Positions 1 through 11,100 of a DNA stretch of 64,000 nucleotides are shown here, piece after piece. The DNA comes from Schizochytrium sp. TIO01 (Eukaryota; Sar; Bigyra; Thraustochytrida; Thraustochytriidae), in the NCBI GenBank assembly GCA_004764695.1, contig SMSO01000014.1, positions 5,880,029 to 5,944,028 of the forward strand. Direction: 5' to 3'. The notes beneath the pieces are model-generated. The model searched no databases. It was not told where the DNA came from and was given only the letters and a program-made list of their open reading frames with translations. The position numbers and the translations under genes are program-made. Positions within the stretch are counted from its first letter, which is position 1; each line of letters begins with the position of its first letter.

Positions 1-890
1 ATCTGCATGCCGTCGAGGCAGCACATGTAAAGTGCTGTGGTGAGGACTAGCATGAGGGAGACAAGAAGACCAGCCATAATGTGAGGGGTGTTGCGAACCT
101 GGGTGTCGCTAATGTCCGGGAAGGCATCGAGGCGGCGGCGGCTTGTGCTGAGCTCAACGAGGTTGTTAGTCATTGGATGAGAAGGTGCCTTCTTGGCATT
201 GTCGCCGGTGAAGACGGCAACATAGCGATCAGCAACGTGCTTCTTCAAGGTCTCAAGGGTGTTGCCGATGGCAACATTCCAGCTCGCGATATCCTCGGGC
301 AACATAACCACAACCTTGAGCTTTCCAGCAGCAATCTTGGCACCAAGCTCACTGTCGAGAACCTTGGCATCCTGAGTAGGGTCCTGGACGGTGATGAGTG
401 TCTCCGGGTTCTTTCCGAAGGCCCAGCGGCTCCAGGCGGACTGAGTGCCGGGGCGAGAGGAGTCCACTACAAAGGGAAGAACCAGAGAGGATTTAGCAGC
501 ATTAAATGCGCTTCTGAGTGTCTTAACAACAGCCTTGGATCCCGGGATCTGCTCAAAAGATCCAAGAGCCTCGGAGACTTCCTTGGCACTCAGTTCAGGG
601 GCCAAAAAGAGCACTGTGGCCTGGGATTTTCCATGGTCTGCATCATACTTCACAGCATCCAGAAGGGGCTCGCTGGAGTCAGATTCGAAGCCAGAGATTT
701 GATCCACAAGGGTAGCGGCATCAGTTTCGTCAAGACCCTCGAGACCAGCGTACACATTCTGGCCACTAAAAGTGGCCTGCGGTGCCCAGATCAGCACAGG
801 CACGGGGAGCTTCGAGGAAGTAGTGCAAGCAGCTGAGGTGGTCTCCACGGATCCTGCCAGAGCCAGAACGAGCACCGCAATCGAACGCAT
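1..890 (-). CDS. ATP6AP1-like: V-ATPase accessory subunit ATP6AP1/Ac45-like protein, C-terminus cut by window edge
   Basis: The frame is open from an ATG at 888-890 to the window edge, about 296 codons with no stop. It begins with a hydrophobic signal peptide (MRSIAVLVLALAG...) that would end near residue 20. The luminal part matches animal Ac45: VPVLIW near the N-terminus, then ATVLFLAPELS and, after a helical stretch, SSLVLPFV, which correspond to VPLVLW, NVLLFLQDKLS and SSLVLPAV of the human protein. An RRR triplet precedes the last segment and may be a processing site. Near the edge comes one membrane segment (MAGLLVSLMLVLTTALYMCC), like the single C-terminal helix of Ac45/Voa1. In animals this subunit sits in the Vo rotor ring and helps V-ATPase assembly and targeting. 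The luminal domain is shorter than in animals. It is divergent from the ATP6AP2-like gene at 3130. The family call rests on motifs read by eye. Confidence 0.75.
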   Translation of the reverse strand, partial: MRSIAVLVLALAGSVETTSAACTTSSKLPVPVLIWAPQATFSGQNVYAGLEGLDETDAATLVDQISGFESDSSEPLLDAVKYDADHGKSQATVLFLAPELSAKEVSEALGSFEQIPGSKAVVKTLRSAFNAAKSSLVLPFVVDSSRPGTQSAWSRWAFGKNPETLITVQDPTQDAKVLDSELGAKIAAGKLKVVVMLPEDIASWNVAIGNTLETLKKHVADRYVAVFTGDNAKKAPSHPMTNNLVELSTSRRRLDAFPDISDTQVRNTPHIMAGLLVSLMLVLTTALYMCCLDGMQ

Positions 891-3129
891 GATAGTTTGC
901 ATTTTGATATTAAGATTGATACTGATTGGATCGATCTTTATGAATAGTCGATAATGTTTATATTGTGTATCTGCTCGCAGCAACGTCAGGGTTTCCTGAG
1001 CCGTCCAGCGAGACCTCAGAAAGAGCACTATCCACAGTCCACGGGTTCTCCACAGATGCTACAGAAGCTGGGACGAGCGGCGTCAACGACGGCGGAGACA
1101 AAGAGACAAAGTTGTACGAGCTAGCTGATAGCTACAGCACCAGCGATGACGACCTCGACGAAGGCCTCTCCTCAGTGTTCGGGAGGGCTGGGTTGAGAGG
1201 CTGAGTGAAGGGTTGTCCTACTAGCTTCTCTGCCTCCTGCTCGGTGTCTTCGTGCCTCCCAGAGAGAGGCGCGCGCTGCTTCGTGTCTGCCGCGGCTTCG
1301 CCGCTGCTTTCTCTGCTTCTCTTCTCCCTCTTTATAACTCTAGAGAAGCATAACATAATGTTATTATTTGCTATTCTTTTATGTATGATGACTTACTTAT
1401 TCCATTTTACTTTCATTAAAATTAATTTGAATGAAATAACTACTAAAAATCATCATGAATTTACACCATAACCTGAAACAAAACAGAAGAGATATTCCAT
1501 CGCCAAAGTAGACTCTCGAATCCATCTGTTCATAAGGGTACAGATACAAAGCGTTCAGGTCTTTAAGGGCGTAAGAACCGACGTCAATGTAGACGACGGA
1601 CGATTATTTTTAATTAACATTATCTCATCGAAGTGATAACCATCGATGTTCTTGGGCCAGATCTTCATTCTAGGTGTGGTTTGCACAACTATTATTCATG
1701 GCATTCCGCAACGTTGAGGGGTATTTTGGAGAGCTTGTTATCATTCGTCTGCACCGCAAGACATGAATCTCGTGGCGTCGTATTTGGTCTTTGCTTTGGA
1801 TGTTGATTGCCTTCGCGTTTTGCCAAGCTGCAAACGGCAATATTGTTAGTTTTTTAGCAATCCGCCGGCTACTTATTATTTAATTACTTATCGAAGGCTG
1901 AAAATAAAGTAAAGTTTCTGTTTTCTATTAACAACGATTCTGAAAGAACAACCACTGTGCGACTATTATCGAGCGTATTTAAAGCTCTTCAGGGCGATGG
2001 GGGCGCTTGAAACTAGTGCAGTTTTGTGTCGCTTGTGCGCCTTTCCCTTCTCAGAGGTTGCATACATATTATTGATGAAAAGCATCCATTTGGCAGAGCT
2101 TCTTTATCATCAAGCAAGATACGTGCTTTTTCCTCTTGGTAGAGTTTATCCGACACTGGAGCTAAATTATACGTACACCTCCCAGAAGAGAATCTTAGAT
2201 TCCCCTCACCTCCTCTATGTCAAAATCCTAACTATCCTTGTATTTTAATAGTTTACACTAAAATATACCCTCATGATACACTGCAACAATAGCACTTTAT
2301 ATTCAACAGTGTGGTACCTCCAACTTCTACTGTATGTTTTTTTTCTTTATGCATCGACTCCCTCGGCCTAATATCCTCTCTGCTTGTTAGCTTAGCTTCC
2401 TGTATCCTTATTTATCCGATACCTCCGCCTCGTAAACAGAAATCCTAAAGTATCAAAAAGTAGGTCGTGCCTTGCCAATTTTCACCTCAAGCAAATGAAT
2501 AACCATGTGGACAAGTTGGTACAGATATTATAAAGTCAGCAACGAAACGATATAAATGTTTCTCGTGCCACACCAATGATATGTGCGATTTCAATGTGAA
2601 GAAGTTGCAGGCATCCTGAAAAGACATATTTCGTTATACTGGTCACGATCAATTATAAAGAAATCAAAAAATAGACTATAAAACACAGAGGATGATACAT
2701 CATAACACAATACATCGTGCGGAAACAGACACCAACTGCAGGACCCAATGAGAACCAAAAAGCAAGGAAATCAGTGAAGGAGCTGGAATGCAAAACACTG
2801 CTGCATGCAACCTCGAAAGGGTGATGAAGTGTCTGAGCATTCACTTCAATTCACGCCAAATGCAGCGACGAATTTATGACAATGACAATCATGATAATGA
2901 ATGATTTGTAAATAAACAATAATATGAAATGAAAAGAAATATTGTTTCTCATAGATAGATAGATAGATAGCGAGGAGGAGAAGAAGCAAACCAAACCAAG
3001 CTCTCCAGTCGGCGTGAGCACGCGAGGACGCGAGGACGCGCGCACGCAGGCCCGCAGACAGGAGCTCACACCTCCCTCACCTCCCCGTTACCCGCGCCGC
3101 TATCCCCTTATCGGCCGCCTTTCCTCATC
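891..3129. other. Intergenic region between the divergent V-ATPase accessory genes
   Basis: About 2.2 kb without a convincing gene. The short open frames here lack recognisable domains. A small GATA tetranucleotide array lies at 2951-2970, roughly 160 bp before the ATP6AP2-like start, and a GC-rich stretch at 3005-3125 just upstream of that ATG probably holds its 5' leader. The promoters of both flanking genes must lie here, but I see no clear TATA box for either. Confidence 0.5.
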
Positions 3130-4149
3130 ATGGCGGGCATCTCTATCTCGCAGTTTCTTCTGCCTCTGGCCGTTCTTGCCGTCGCGTCTTCGACGGTTTC
3201 CGCGCAGGATGCTGCTCTCTCTGTAAGTGGTTTCGGAGTGCACCAAAGCTCCTCCTCCAGCGCTTCATCTGCCCCTCTTCAGGACGTATCCGCCGTGGCT
3301 GCTCGCCTCTTGGGTCTTGACGTGCCTCTGGACCGCTCTATCTCCTTCGCTGGCGACCTTTTTGCGCGGCCTACTGCGTGTGTGGTCCTTGCCATCGAGA
3401 ATGTTGGCCTTGGAGACCTCTCCGGCGCAGCAGACCTTCCCAACTTGCGCTCTAGCTTCGCAGAGGCCTCTGCTGTAGCTCTCGAGCAGCCTCGCAAATG
3501 GTCTCTGGCCGCTGACGCTGCTGACGTTAAGCTCGCCCACGCGCTGTCTTATGGTCGCGCTCGCTTCGCGAACATCCTTCGCGCACAGTTTCCCGACAGC
3601 TTGGTAGTGACTGCTGGGTCTGACGAGGCCATGATGTCTGCTGTGGGACCTGCAGAGGCGTTTTATGGTGCCGGCGAGGAGGTTGAGACCTTCCTGCAGG
3701 CCGCTGAGATGCTGGACAGCGCCAAGGCTGTTGACGAGGCCCCGGACTTTGTTGTGCTCCCTGTTGGACAGTTCAAGGAGGAAAATGGTGAAGCAGAACG
3801 CATTAAGAAACTGGAGGCATTTGATAAGAGGGTTCCTGAGGTGGTGAAGGCATTCCAAGATAAGTTTGGACAACGCGCAGCTGTGCAAATTGTGCTGCTC
3901 GGAAAGTCCATGCCGGCATGCGACCATGGGCGTCTGCTGCTGGAGTCTAACTCAAGCTCGTCGAACTCAACTTCTTCGGAACTCACGTACACCACCAACC
4001 AGATTGCCGACTACTTGCTCATGAGTTGGACATCGGTTGTGCTCTTTCTGTTCTTGCTCATGTTCTTCCTTTGTGTGCCCTGGTCTGACGAGCTCGACCC
4101 CATCTTGTACTCTGGCCTCCAGCAGGACGATGCCAAGAAGGAGATGTAA
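3130..4149 (+). CDS. ATP6AP2-like: V-ATPase accessory subunit ATP6AP2 / (pro)renin receptor-like protein
   Basis: A single-exon ORF of 339 residues. Residues 1-25 form a signal peptide ending in SA|Q. The luminal domain follows the renin-receptor family pattern: QDVSAVAARLLGL...DRSISFAGDLFARPTACVVLAI aligns with the human stretch around PDVAALSMGF...LFHRPRATVMVMV, and VVKAFQDKFGQRAAVQIVLL matches the segment before the membrane. An Asn/Ser-rich linker with possible N-glycosylation sites comes before one membrane helix at about 296-316. A 23-residue tail (DELDPILYSG...KKEM) resembles the human tail, including the acidic-DP-x-x-Y pattern and a KKxx-like ER-retrieval end. In animals the protein packs with ATP6AP1 inside the V-ATPase rotor ring and is needed for Vo assembly. 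The ATG at 3130 is the first in frame and opens directly into the signal peptide. Length is close to the human protein (350). Confidence 0.85.
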   Translation: MAGISISQFLLPLAVLAVASSTVSAQDAALSVSGFGVHQSSSSSASSAPLQDVSAVAARLLGLDVPLDRSISFAGDLFARPTACVVLAIENVGLGDLSGAADLPNLRSSFAEASAVALEQPRKWSLAADAADVKLAHALSYGRARFANILRAQFPDSLVVTAGSDEAMMSAVGPAEAFYGAGEEVETFLQAAEMLDSAKAVDEAPDFVVLPVGQFKEENGEAERIKKLEAFDKRVPEVVKAFQDKFGQRAAVQIVLLGKSMPACDHGRLLLESNSSSSNSTSSELTYTTNQIADYLLMSWTSVVLFLFLLMFFLCVPWSDELDPILYSGLQQDDAKKEM

Positions 4150-5115
4150 GGTATTTGATAATTCTAGTAGAGTACGCGCGTGCCGCGAAGCTCTGTTGTT
4201 GTTTTTTTGACGGTGGAGGCTATCAACTCTAAATTGCCACAACTACGCATGCTACAGCTGCATACCTCAGCCCTAAACCTTCTTATAACCCGCTTACTCA
4301 CGGCCACTTCTGTGCGGCCAGTTCACTGCCGCTTGGGCCTTCCCCGCCGTGTAGACAAATAAGGCCGAACTTGGTTTATAAGGCCGAGTTTCGCTCTCAA
4401 GCCCGCACAACCTTGCCTCGCCTACGATGACCTTCATTTGGTACGTACGTAGATCGCCAGTAAGGGGGGAGTTTAGGCGAACTCAATGGGAGAGAGATTT
4501 CCTTAAATGATTGAACACAAGTAAACACAAAACAAGAGCATTCACACATTTGCCCACTTTGAAACCTCTTTTGAGGTCTGTTTTGTTTTTTGTTCTTTGT
4601 TTTTTCCCTTGTTACATGCACCACATTTGCAGTCAGCCTTGGCCCTTTCATCATTCAAAGCTCCAGCTTCGTCTCTTGCAGGTATAGTTCTACACTGGTA
4701 GAAACATAGAGAAAAGAGCATAGCTGTCCAGGAGGTTAGATTATAATTCACAGGTATCAAGAGAGAAGTATTAATTGCTTTTTAACTGACAATATTTTGG
4801 ATGATTTCGTGGTGTGGTTTCTACTTTTTGTCTTTACACTGCATTTAAGCAGTTGATAACTGTTGGAGATTACAGTACGAACGTATGACATGTATGTTTC
4901 TTACTTTAAAAAGGAAACCAAGGGAGCGGCATCCTAATGATACCATGCTACTCACTTTCCTTGCTCCCCAAAATAACATTATTTCCGTAACCTTCGTTCG
5001 ATAATGAAGATGTGTCACGAGGTATCCACCCAAACTTTACGTCAAACTTGATGGGCGCGATTATGGAGGGGATCACAGAGCTGCCACTTAGAAGAGCATT
5101 TGGTCCTGTTTTATA

Positions 5116-5233
5116 GCGCCACCACCACCACCACCACTATCATCATCATCATCAGCAGCAGCAGCAGCAACAACAACAACAACAACAACAAGAACAACAA
5201 CAACAACAACAGCAGCAGCAGCAACAGCAAGAA
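5116..5233. repeat. Compound trinucleotide tract (CAC/ATC/CAG/CAA)
   Basis: About 118 bp in which successive runs of CAC, ATC, CAG, CAA, CAG and CAA follow one another with a common period of three. The phase is kept while the triplet changes. Read as protein it gives only a Ser/Asn homopolymer, and no gene surrounds it. Confidence 0.9.
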
Positions 5234-5432
5234 CGATGAAAATAACACTTCCGAATTAAAAAGCATATTGGAATCAAGAGGTCATGCACAATCGTGATTA
5301 GACTTTGATAGGAGAGATGAAGAATCAGGCTAATTCATATTAAAAGGAATAAAACTACAACGAAACAATTTAACTCTGATGATACTATCTTGCTCATCCA
5401 AGTACCGTCAGAATTGAATCATATAAATAAAA

Positions 5433-5438
5433 TTTATT
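5433..5438 (-). terminator. Polyadenylation signal AATAAA of the cysteine protease gene
   Basis: TTTATT on the plus strand reads AATAAA on the coding strand, 26 bp after the TAA stop. It is the only canonical hexamer close to the stop. Such hexamers are common by chance in AT-rich DNA. Confidence 0.35.
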
Positions 5439-5463
5439 CTTGACGGTCTATTGTAAGATGGGG

Positions 5464-6828
5464 TTACTGAATCTCAGAAAACCCAAAACTTTGCTGTGAC
5501 ACTTTGACACTGTGCACAATATCATTAATACCGCAGACCCCTTCGCGAATTCTAAAAAAACCATTTTCGCCCCACTTTGGGCCCCATGAATTCTTCACCC
5601 GAAACCAGCCCGGACCGTGTCCAGTGATCAGAACAGCATGATTCTTTGCGCTAGAGCTGCAAAACCATGGGTTTGCTACGCCTCGGTGATAAAACTGAAG
5701 CATTGTTGCGTCCATCACAGCTGTAGAAGGCCCCTCTTCAGCAATTTGTTGGATTTGTTCCTCAATATCAGTCGAAAGTAATTTATAAGATGTTGTAGTA
5801 CCCAAACGCTTCTCATGAAGCCAAGACTTGTTTGTACAAAAATCTTTCCCAGACTGACCTTGAGTGCTGGTCTTATTGCAGTACAAGTCACTATGGTCAC
5901 CGCATCCTGCCTCAGAATAACCCTTGGCCATGCAGGGAAAGCAAGCGGGCATTAGTGTCTTCGGATCAACTTCTCCTGCACAGTAGCTAAAGTCCTTCTC
6001 AGCCACGAAGCCGCCTTGATTTCTCCAAAATTCAAAGACAAGGTGCGGCCAGCCACCAAATTCGCCACAGTCCGCAATAGTTTGGTCCTTGATGGTTTCG
6101 TGCTCAGTGTCGCACTCCAATGGGTGCTCTACACTAACGGTGACGTTCTTCACCCCGTAATGGATTGCAAGTTGGCTTTCCACAGCGCCTGCCGCTGCAA
6201 ATGCGTAGCATGTGCCAATGCTCCCTTGCTCACGCACGGCCGAAACAGCACCTTTGTCGCCCCAATCGAAATCTATCTCTTCGCTGTAGTGCTTTGATTG
6301 GCCTTCAACAGGACGAAAGCCTAGATCTCTAGAATCTACTTCCCGCATGAGAACCTTTTGTGTGAACTCTAGAGGCGACATATCCCCAAACGGGCTATGG
6401 TCTGCAGAGTACTCGGCGTCGCCATGCATATTGAGGCCTTCTACGATTCCAAGATTGTTGGCAAATGTATGAATCTGCTCGCATGAGATTGGTTCGTCTT
6501 CGCGGTCATGACGGAGTCTAAATTCGGCATACCTCGTAGACAGCCAGTCCTGGCCGGGTACGCACAACCTTGCTGCATCAAGCAGCTTCACTCTCGCTCC
6601 TTCTTCGAGCAGCCAGTTTTCTCGCAGCTCTTGTTGCTGTCTCTTCCCTAGGAGATCGCCTTGCTTGAAGTTCTGCTTTTCACGGTTCCAAGCGGCGCCA
6701 TCAAGAATTTCATCTAACCGTCCAGAGACTTGTGGTAGAAAGCCTTCGCGTTCCGCAACTATGAGTAGTGCCAGCAGTACCACCAGCGCCACCAGCACAT
6801 AGATGACTCTCTGCTCTCTGTCCTTCAT
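5464..6828 (-). CDS. Membrane-anchored papain-family (C1A) cysteine protease
   Basis: A single-exon protein of 454 residues. Residues 8-25 form one hydrophobic segment right after a charged start, so it is a signal anchor or signal peptide, which suggests an endomembrane or lysosome-like location. A shortened I29-type inhibitory propeptide ends near residue 160 (SPFGDMSPLEF, matching the family's N-x-F-G-D-M-x-x-E-E-F). The mature domain holds the whole catalytic set: Gln201 (EQGSIGTCYAF), nucleophile Cys207, His397 (KNHAVLITGHG) and Asn413 (VKNSWGPKWGENGFF). The papain Cys22-Cys63 disulfide pair is absent: Ile stands in GSIGTC and Glu in the DC-GEFGG loop. Possible N-glycosylation sites are NVT, NKT and NKS. 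The ATG at 6826-6828 is chosen because the codon three positions upstream is TTG and a stop precedes it in frame. Confidence 0.9.
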   Translation of the reverse strand: MKDREQRVIYVLVALVVLLALLIVAEREGFLPQVSGRLDEILDGAAWNREKQNFKQGDLLGKRQQQELRENWLLEEGARVKLLDAARLCVPGQDWLSTRYAEFRLRHDREDEPISCEQIHTFANNLGIVEGLNMHGDAEYSADHSPFGDMSPLEFTQKVLMREVDSRDLGFRPVEGQSKHYSEEIDFDWGDKGAVSAVREQGSIGTCYAFAAAGAVESQLAIHYGVKNVTVSVEHPLECDTEHETIKDQTIADCGEFGGWPHLVFEFWRNQGGFVAEKDFSYCAGEVDPKTLMPACFPCMAKGYSEAGCGDHSDLYCNKTSTQGQSGKDFCTNKSWLHEKRLGTTTSYKLLSTDIEEQIQQIAEEGPSTAVMDATMLQFYHRGVANPWFCSSSAKNHAVLITGHGPGWFRVKNSWGPKWGENGFFRIREGVCGINDIVHSVKVSQQSFGFSEIQ

Positions 6829-6892
6829 GATGCCCAACTCGGTTCATGAGATTGTCATCCCTGATCGAGGTTTGCTTCCGTGCCATCGCCTT

Positions 6893-6900
6893 CTTATAAA
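6893..6900 (-). promoter_or_regulatory. Possible TATA box of the cysteine protease gene
   Basis: The coding strand reads TTTATAAG about 65 bp upstream of the ATG, a plausible distance for a TATA box with a short leader. The upstream DNA is AT-rich, so chance occurrence is possible. Confidence 0.25.
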
Positions 6901-8141
6901 TTTCTCTGCTCACGGATTATTCCTTTTCCTCATTTTTGTGCTTCCATTTTTTAATTAAAAACTTTTCCCGCCCTTTTTTCCCCTTCAAGTTAAGTTTCTT
7001 CTTCCGTTTTCTTTTATTTTTCATAAATCAACCTACCAGCTCATAATAAAACTTGATAGCTCCTACTCCTTAGTGCAAATTCGTGAAAAATACGCGATTC
7101 CGACCTGCACGACTGGGAATCCACAACACGTTTCAGAGGACAGCAAGCCCCGCCAACAAGTTCTAGGGAGCAAGAGAACAACGAGTTTTAGAAAACCACA
7201 AGTTTCATTACGCATATTACATTGTTTTATTCATTTTTTATTAAAAACGCGTAAGAGGAACTCCGGTGAGTTTCCTTTCGAGCGCTGAGTATATAATATT
7301 ATATGTATGAAAAAGTGCGATGAAATCATGTGCGTGGCATAATATCATAGATACAGCAGCAGAATGTACCAGCGATGAGAGATAGCGATGAGAAGAAGCA
7401 AAGCAAAGCAAAGCAAAGCAAAGAAACAACAAGATTTGAGAGTAATTAGGTATTCGGAAATAGGGATGTGTGGCAACAATGTTCAATTCTGGAGCAGTGA
7501 GGTTGGATGGCAATCTGGACAAAATGACTGGACTTAAGCTTTCACCAAGTGAGCGAAAGGGTTGACTGAACGCCTGTCTGAGTGATTGAGAGAAGTGAGT
7601 ACCTTCGACTGGTGAGAGTGGACTTGTACGTGATTAGTAAAAACTCGAACAAGAGCATAGGTACCTACCTATCTCGGTATGATTTGGTGTCTCTCTCACA
7701 TAGCTCTTTTTTGAGCTACGGGCGCCATTTGAAAGGCATCGTAAAATAGTCTGCTTGGCTTTGCAATCATTTTGCGGTGCATAAGAACCTACTTACTAGG
7801 TAGGAGGCACCAACCAACCTATGAAAGTTTCGGTTTCATAGGTGAACGTATTAGGGATCATCAGCGCAATTGCTTTACAAAAAGCAGTAAAAGGAAAATG
7901 GAGACGCAGGAGATAGCCAGCTTGGTGTGGGCCAGGAGGATACAGCGAGAGGCAGGAGCAAATACAAGAGTAACAACACATGACTTGGGATTGCTCTTCT
8001 GAAAATAGTGTTCAGCACAAGCAAATACAAAGCGAACGTAAAAGCTTCTAAGTGCAAACTTTCCGAAAACCCGGCCTGGCCACCCACCTGTTCAATCATT
8101 AAGAGGTACGTCCATTCGTTTGTTCGATAAATGGGCTTATC
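6901..8141. other. Intergenic region upstream of the cysteine protease
   Basis: No gene recognised. It contains a pentanucleotide array (AAAGC, about five copies) near 7397-7423. The short open frames on both strands show no domain and have ordinary AT-rich composition. Confidence 0.45.
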
Positions 8142-11100
8142 TTATCCTTCAATAGCTTCCTTCTCACGATCATCATCTACAAATGAGACTGATCCGTCAC
8201 TCTTGAGTGAACGACGCGAGGAGCTTTTCGCAGACAAAAGGCTTCTAGGTTTCATGCTCAACATACTCTTTATTGAGGCACGGCGAATGCAGCGGCGCAA
8301 GTTGCTGCGCATCTCGTCTGTGGAGCGGTGTACGCCGTGGAGATCCATGCCAGTAGCCTCCCAATGCCTGAGCAAGTCGCTCATACTCCACACAGGTCGT
8401 TTGCCTGGGTGGTCGGGATCAAGCAAGCGGATCGGGTCCTCCACGGGGTCACCAAACAAGTTGGTGAGACTATCGCGCAAGCTGTTGCGCGACATCTCTT
8501 CCTTTTCGAGGTCAGACCATTTCGTCTCCTCTACAAATTCTCTGCGCTCTTCTCGAACCCATTCAGGCCAAGTCTGCAGCCAAGCCTCAAAACCCTCATC
8601 GTCAACTCCGAGGGCCTCCTGACGCGCGGCATCGAGATCAGCAGGGTCTACATTCACATATGCACTGTAGATCATGTCTTCTGCAGACACCGGTAGGTCC
8701 AGGTCCTTGCGGAGATCAATCTCGAAGCGAAGGTATACACAAACATCATCAACACCGCCTTGAGTCTTGACAAACTTTTGGATTACACGTCGAGCATGCT
8801 GATGCACAATGTCAAGATTCATGACTCCACGTCCAACCTCACGGAGTTTCTCTTTATCTCCGCGGGCATGAGCCACTCGACTCACAAGTGAGATCTGGTT
8901 GAGAGCCCAGATTGGTTTATCACCGCAGGTATCAACAGAGTCCACCATACGCGTGATAATTTCTTCACGAGCATACTCATCAGTGGCCAAGGTCTCCAGC
9001 GCCTCCATGACACGACGTGCAAGGCCACTTTGCATACTTGTATTTTGGAACTCTTGGGAGATGCGCAACTTTGACAGAAACACAAGAACACCGCGCAAGT
9101 TGTCAGGAGAGATGAAAGAATCAACTTTGACCGGTTCGATCCGCTTTTCGTCATTTTCTTCGAGTCCTTCGTTAGCGGTATCAGTCCAAAATTGTACAGC
9201 CTCGCTAAGCGAAGAAAATGTAGCACTCATAGAAAAGCCTCCAAAGTTAAGCATGTTATTCTGACGGTCAAGATCGACCCACTCGTCGCTAGACATGTTA
9301 AAGTGACCGCGAAGAATATCTTGAGCAATTTGAGTAACATCGCCGCTGTACTCACCGCCACGTGCGCAACGATCAAGTATGTCAACACCTTCTCCATCAC
9401 GAAGCTGGTTCTTGATATCTTCATAAGAGTCAGGATCCGGGTGCTCGTGTTCTACATCAGGCTCAGTGCTGGCATCACGTAGACTACGTAGTGTCTCGCT
9501 GATCGACTCTACAGCTAACATACTATCTTGAACCTGGCTCGGGCGATCGCGCAACGTCTCCACAAATGCATCAATGCAACCGGCATCTAAAACTGCATGA
9601 ACCTGGCTGATAGACCCTCCTGCAAGTGCATTGCGTAGGCACCACAATGCTTCCGTCTTGAGGCTGTGAAAGGTATCAGGAGTAGTAACAACCGTAGCAA
9701 TTTTTGGAATCGCGCCAAGCTCGATGACAGTAGAAATTTGGTGGCGAGGACCAGCAAGCACATTTGAAATCATCCACAAGGCTTCTCTATATAGTGCAGT
9801 ATTTCCGACAGCCGATGGAGCATCATCCAGGAAATTAATAACTATGGGCATAGCCCCAACGTCAATAACAGTCTGAGTGAGGTCGTCATTGCCCGTAACA
9901 ACATTGCCGATCAACCGGAGTGCCGGCATGTAGACTCGGAATTCAGAGTGGGAGAGACAGTCTTTAGCGTAATTGAGCAACTGTGGCTGTTGTACAACCA
10001 ATTCGATGTCCTCATCCGAGCCATCCCCCACTAAGGGCTGACAAGATGGACATTGCATGTATCAGACCTCGAACAACGGACGGGAGGTGGGGTGCATCAG
10101 GATCAGGTGTTGGAGTGGTAAACCCAAGGGTGTGCTGCTGAAAGTAGTCACAGCGGTAAATGTCGTCCTCGTCGCTCTGGGTGGTTCTACATTGATCTAG
10201 AGTGTACAGTGTGGGTAGCATCTTTGCGACCACTGGTACAAATTTTTTGGTAGAATCCCGCGCTGGGTACGGACGCTGGGTACAGATAAAGTCAAGCAGG
10301 TGAAGGCAGGGAACAACCGTGGCTCGGCGTGTTTCTTGGTCTTCAACATCAAGTTTCTCCATCAATTTCTCGAGTGGATCCAACACTTTAAACTCCAATA
10401 GCAGTTTGTCACGTATCTCACGAGGGTCAGAGGCGCGCTGCATAACCTGAACGAGGGCACTCACTGCAACACCGCAGGCTACCGAGCCACCACCACGCGA
10501 CTTAGTCTTTGCTTTGGAGTGGTGTTGCTCAGTTGACTTGAGTGCCCCGCAAAGCGGCGCAATGATGGAAACCGCGTCGTTGATATCTAGTGGGCCCTCA
10601 AGGCCACACTTAAGGCGGATAAAGAGCATGGCGGCCGCCACGATCATTTGGAGGTTGGCATCTGATGATGCACGACGATGTTTGAGTAAAGATTCCAATG
10701 CGTCTACCAGCACAGCGTGGTGCTGTTCATTGTCATCAATGGCACCCTTTGGAGCACTCACAACGCCGAGCAGCCAGCTGGCAACGTGCTGTGGTTTGAG
10801 GTAGGATTGTTCATTAACTGCATGGGCGAGCTTGCTGAGATCGCCGCGGTAGGTTTCGATCATTTCCTCTTGGCTACTCGAGGTACTCACAGTGTTGATC
10901 CATCCTGAGAGTCTGCTCTGACGACGTTTAATGCCTGCACCATGGATGAGTTCTTTTTCTCTACGGAAACTACGTCGCCCACGTAGAGATAAGCCGGATG
11001 TTGAGGATCTGTCACTAGAGGATTCATTACGCTGTGAGGCCTCGTCGTTTCCGTTTCCGTCATCATTGTCGTCGAGCGCTAGCTCTTCGGCATGGTCCCC

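Larger units (their letters stand above)
4150..5463. other. Intergenic region with a trinucleotide tract
   Basis: About 1.3 kb between the converging ends of the ATP6AP2-like and cysteine protease genes. It should contain both 3' UTRs. No gene is recognised; the minus-strand open frames at 4397-4760 and 4845-5033 have no coding signature. The main feature is the trinucleotide tract at 5116-5233. Confidence 0.5.

Noticed and set aside
3265-3927. Minus-strand frame of 220 codons
   Set aside because: Antisense shadow of the ATP6AP2-like coding sequence, with no domain of its own.
10036-10070. A 30-bp GT-AG intron as the explanation for the split ARM gene
   Set aside because: Its length is a multiple of three, so removing it does not reconcile the two frames, and it would delete conserved repeat residues.
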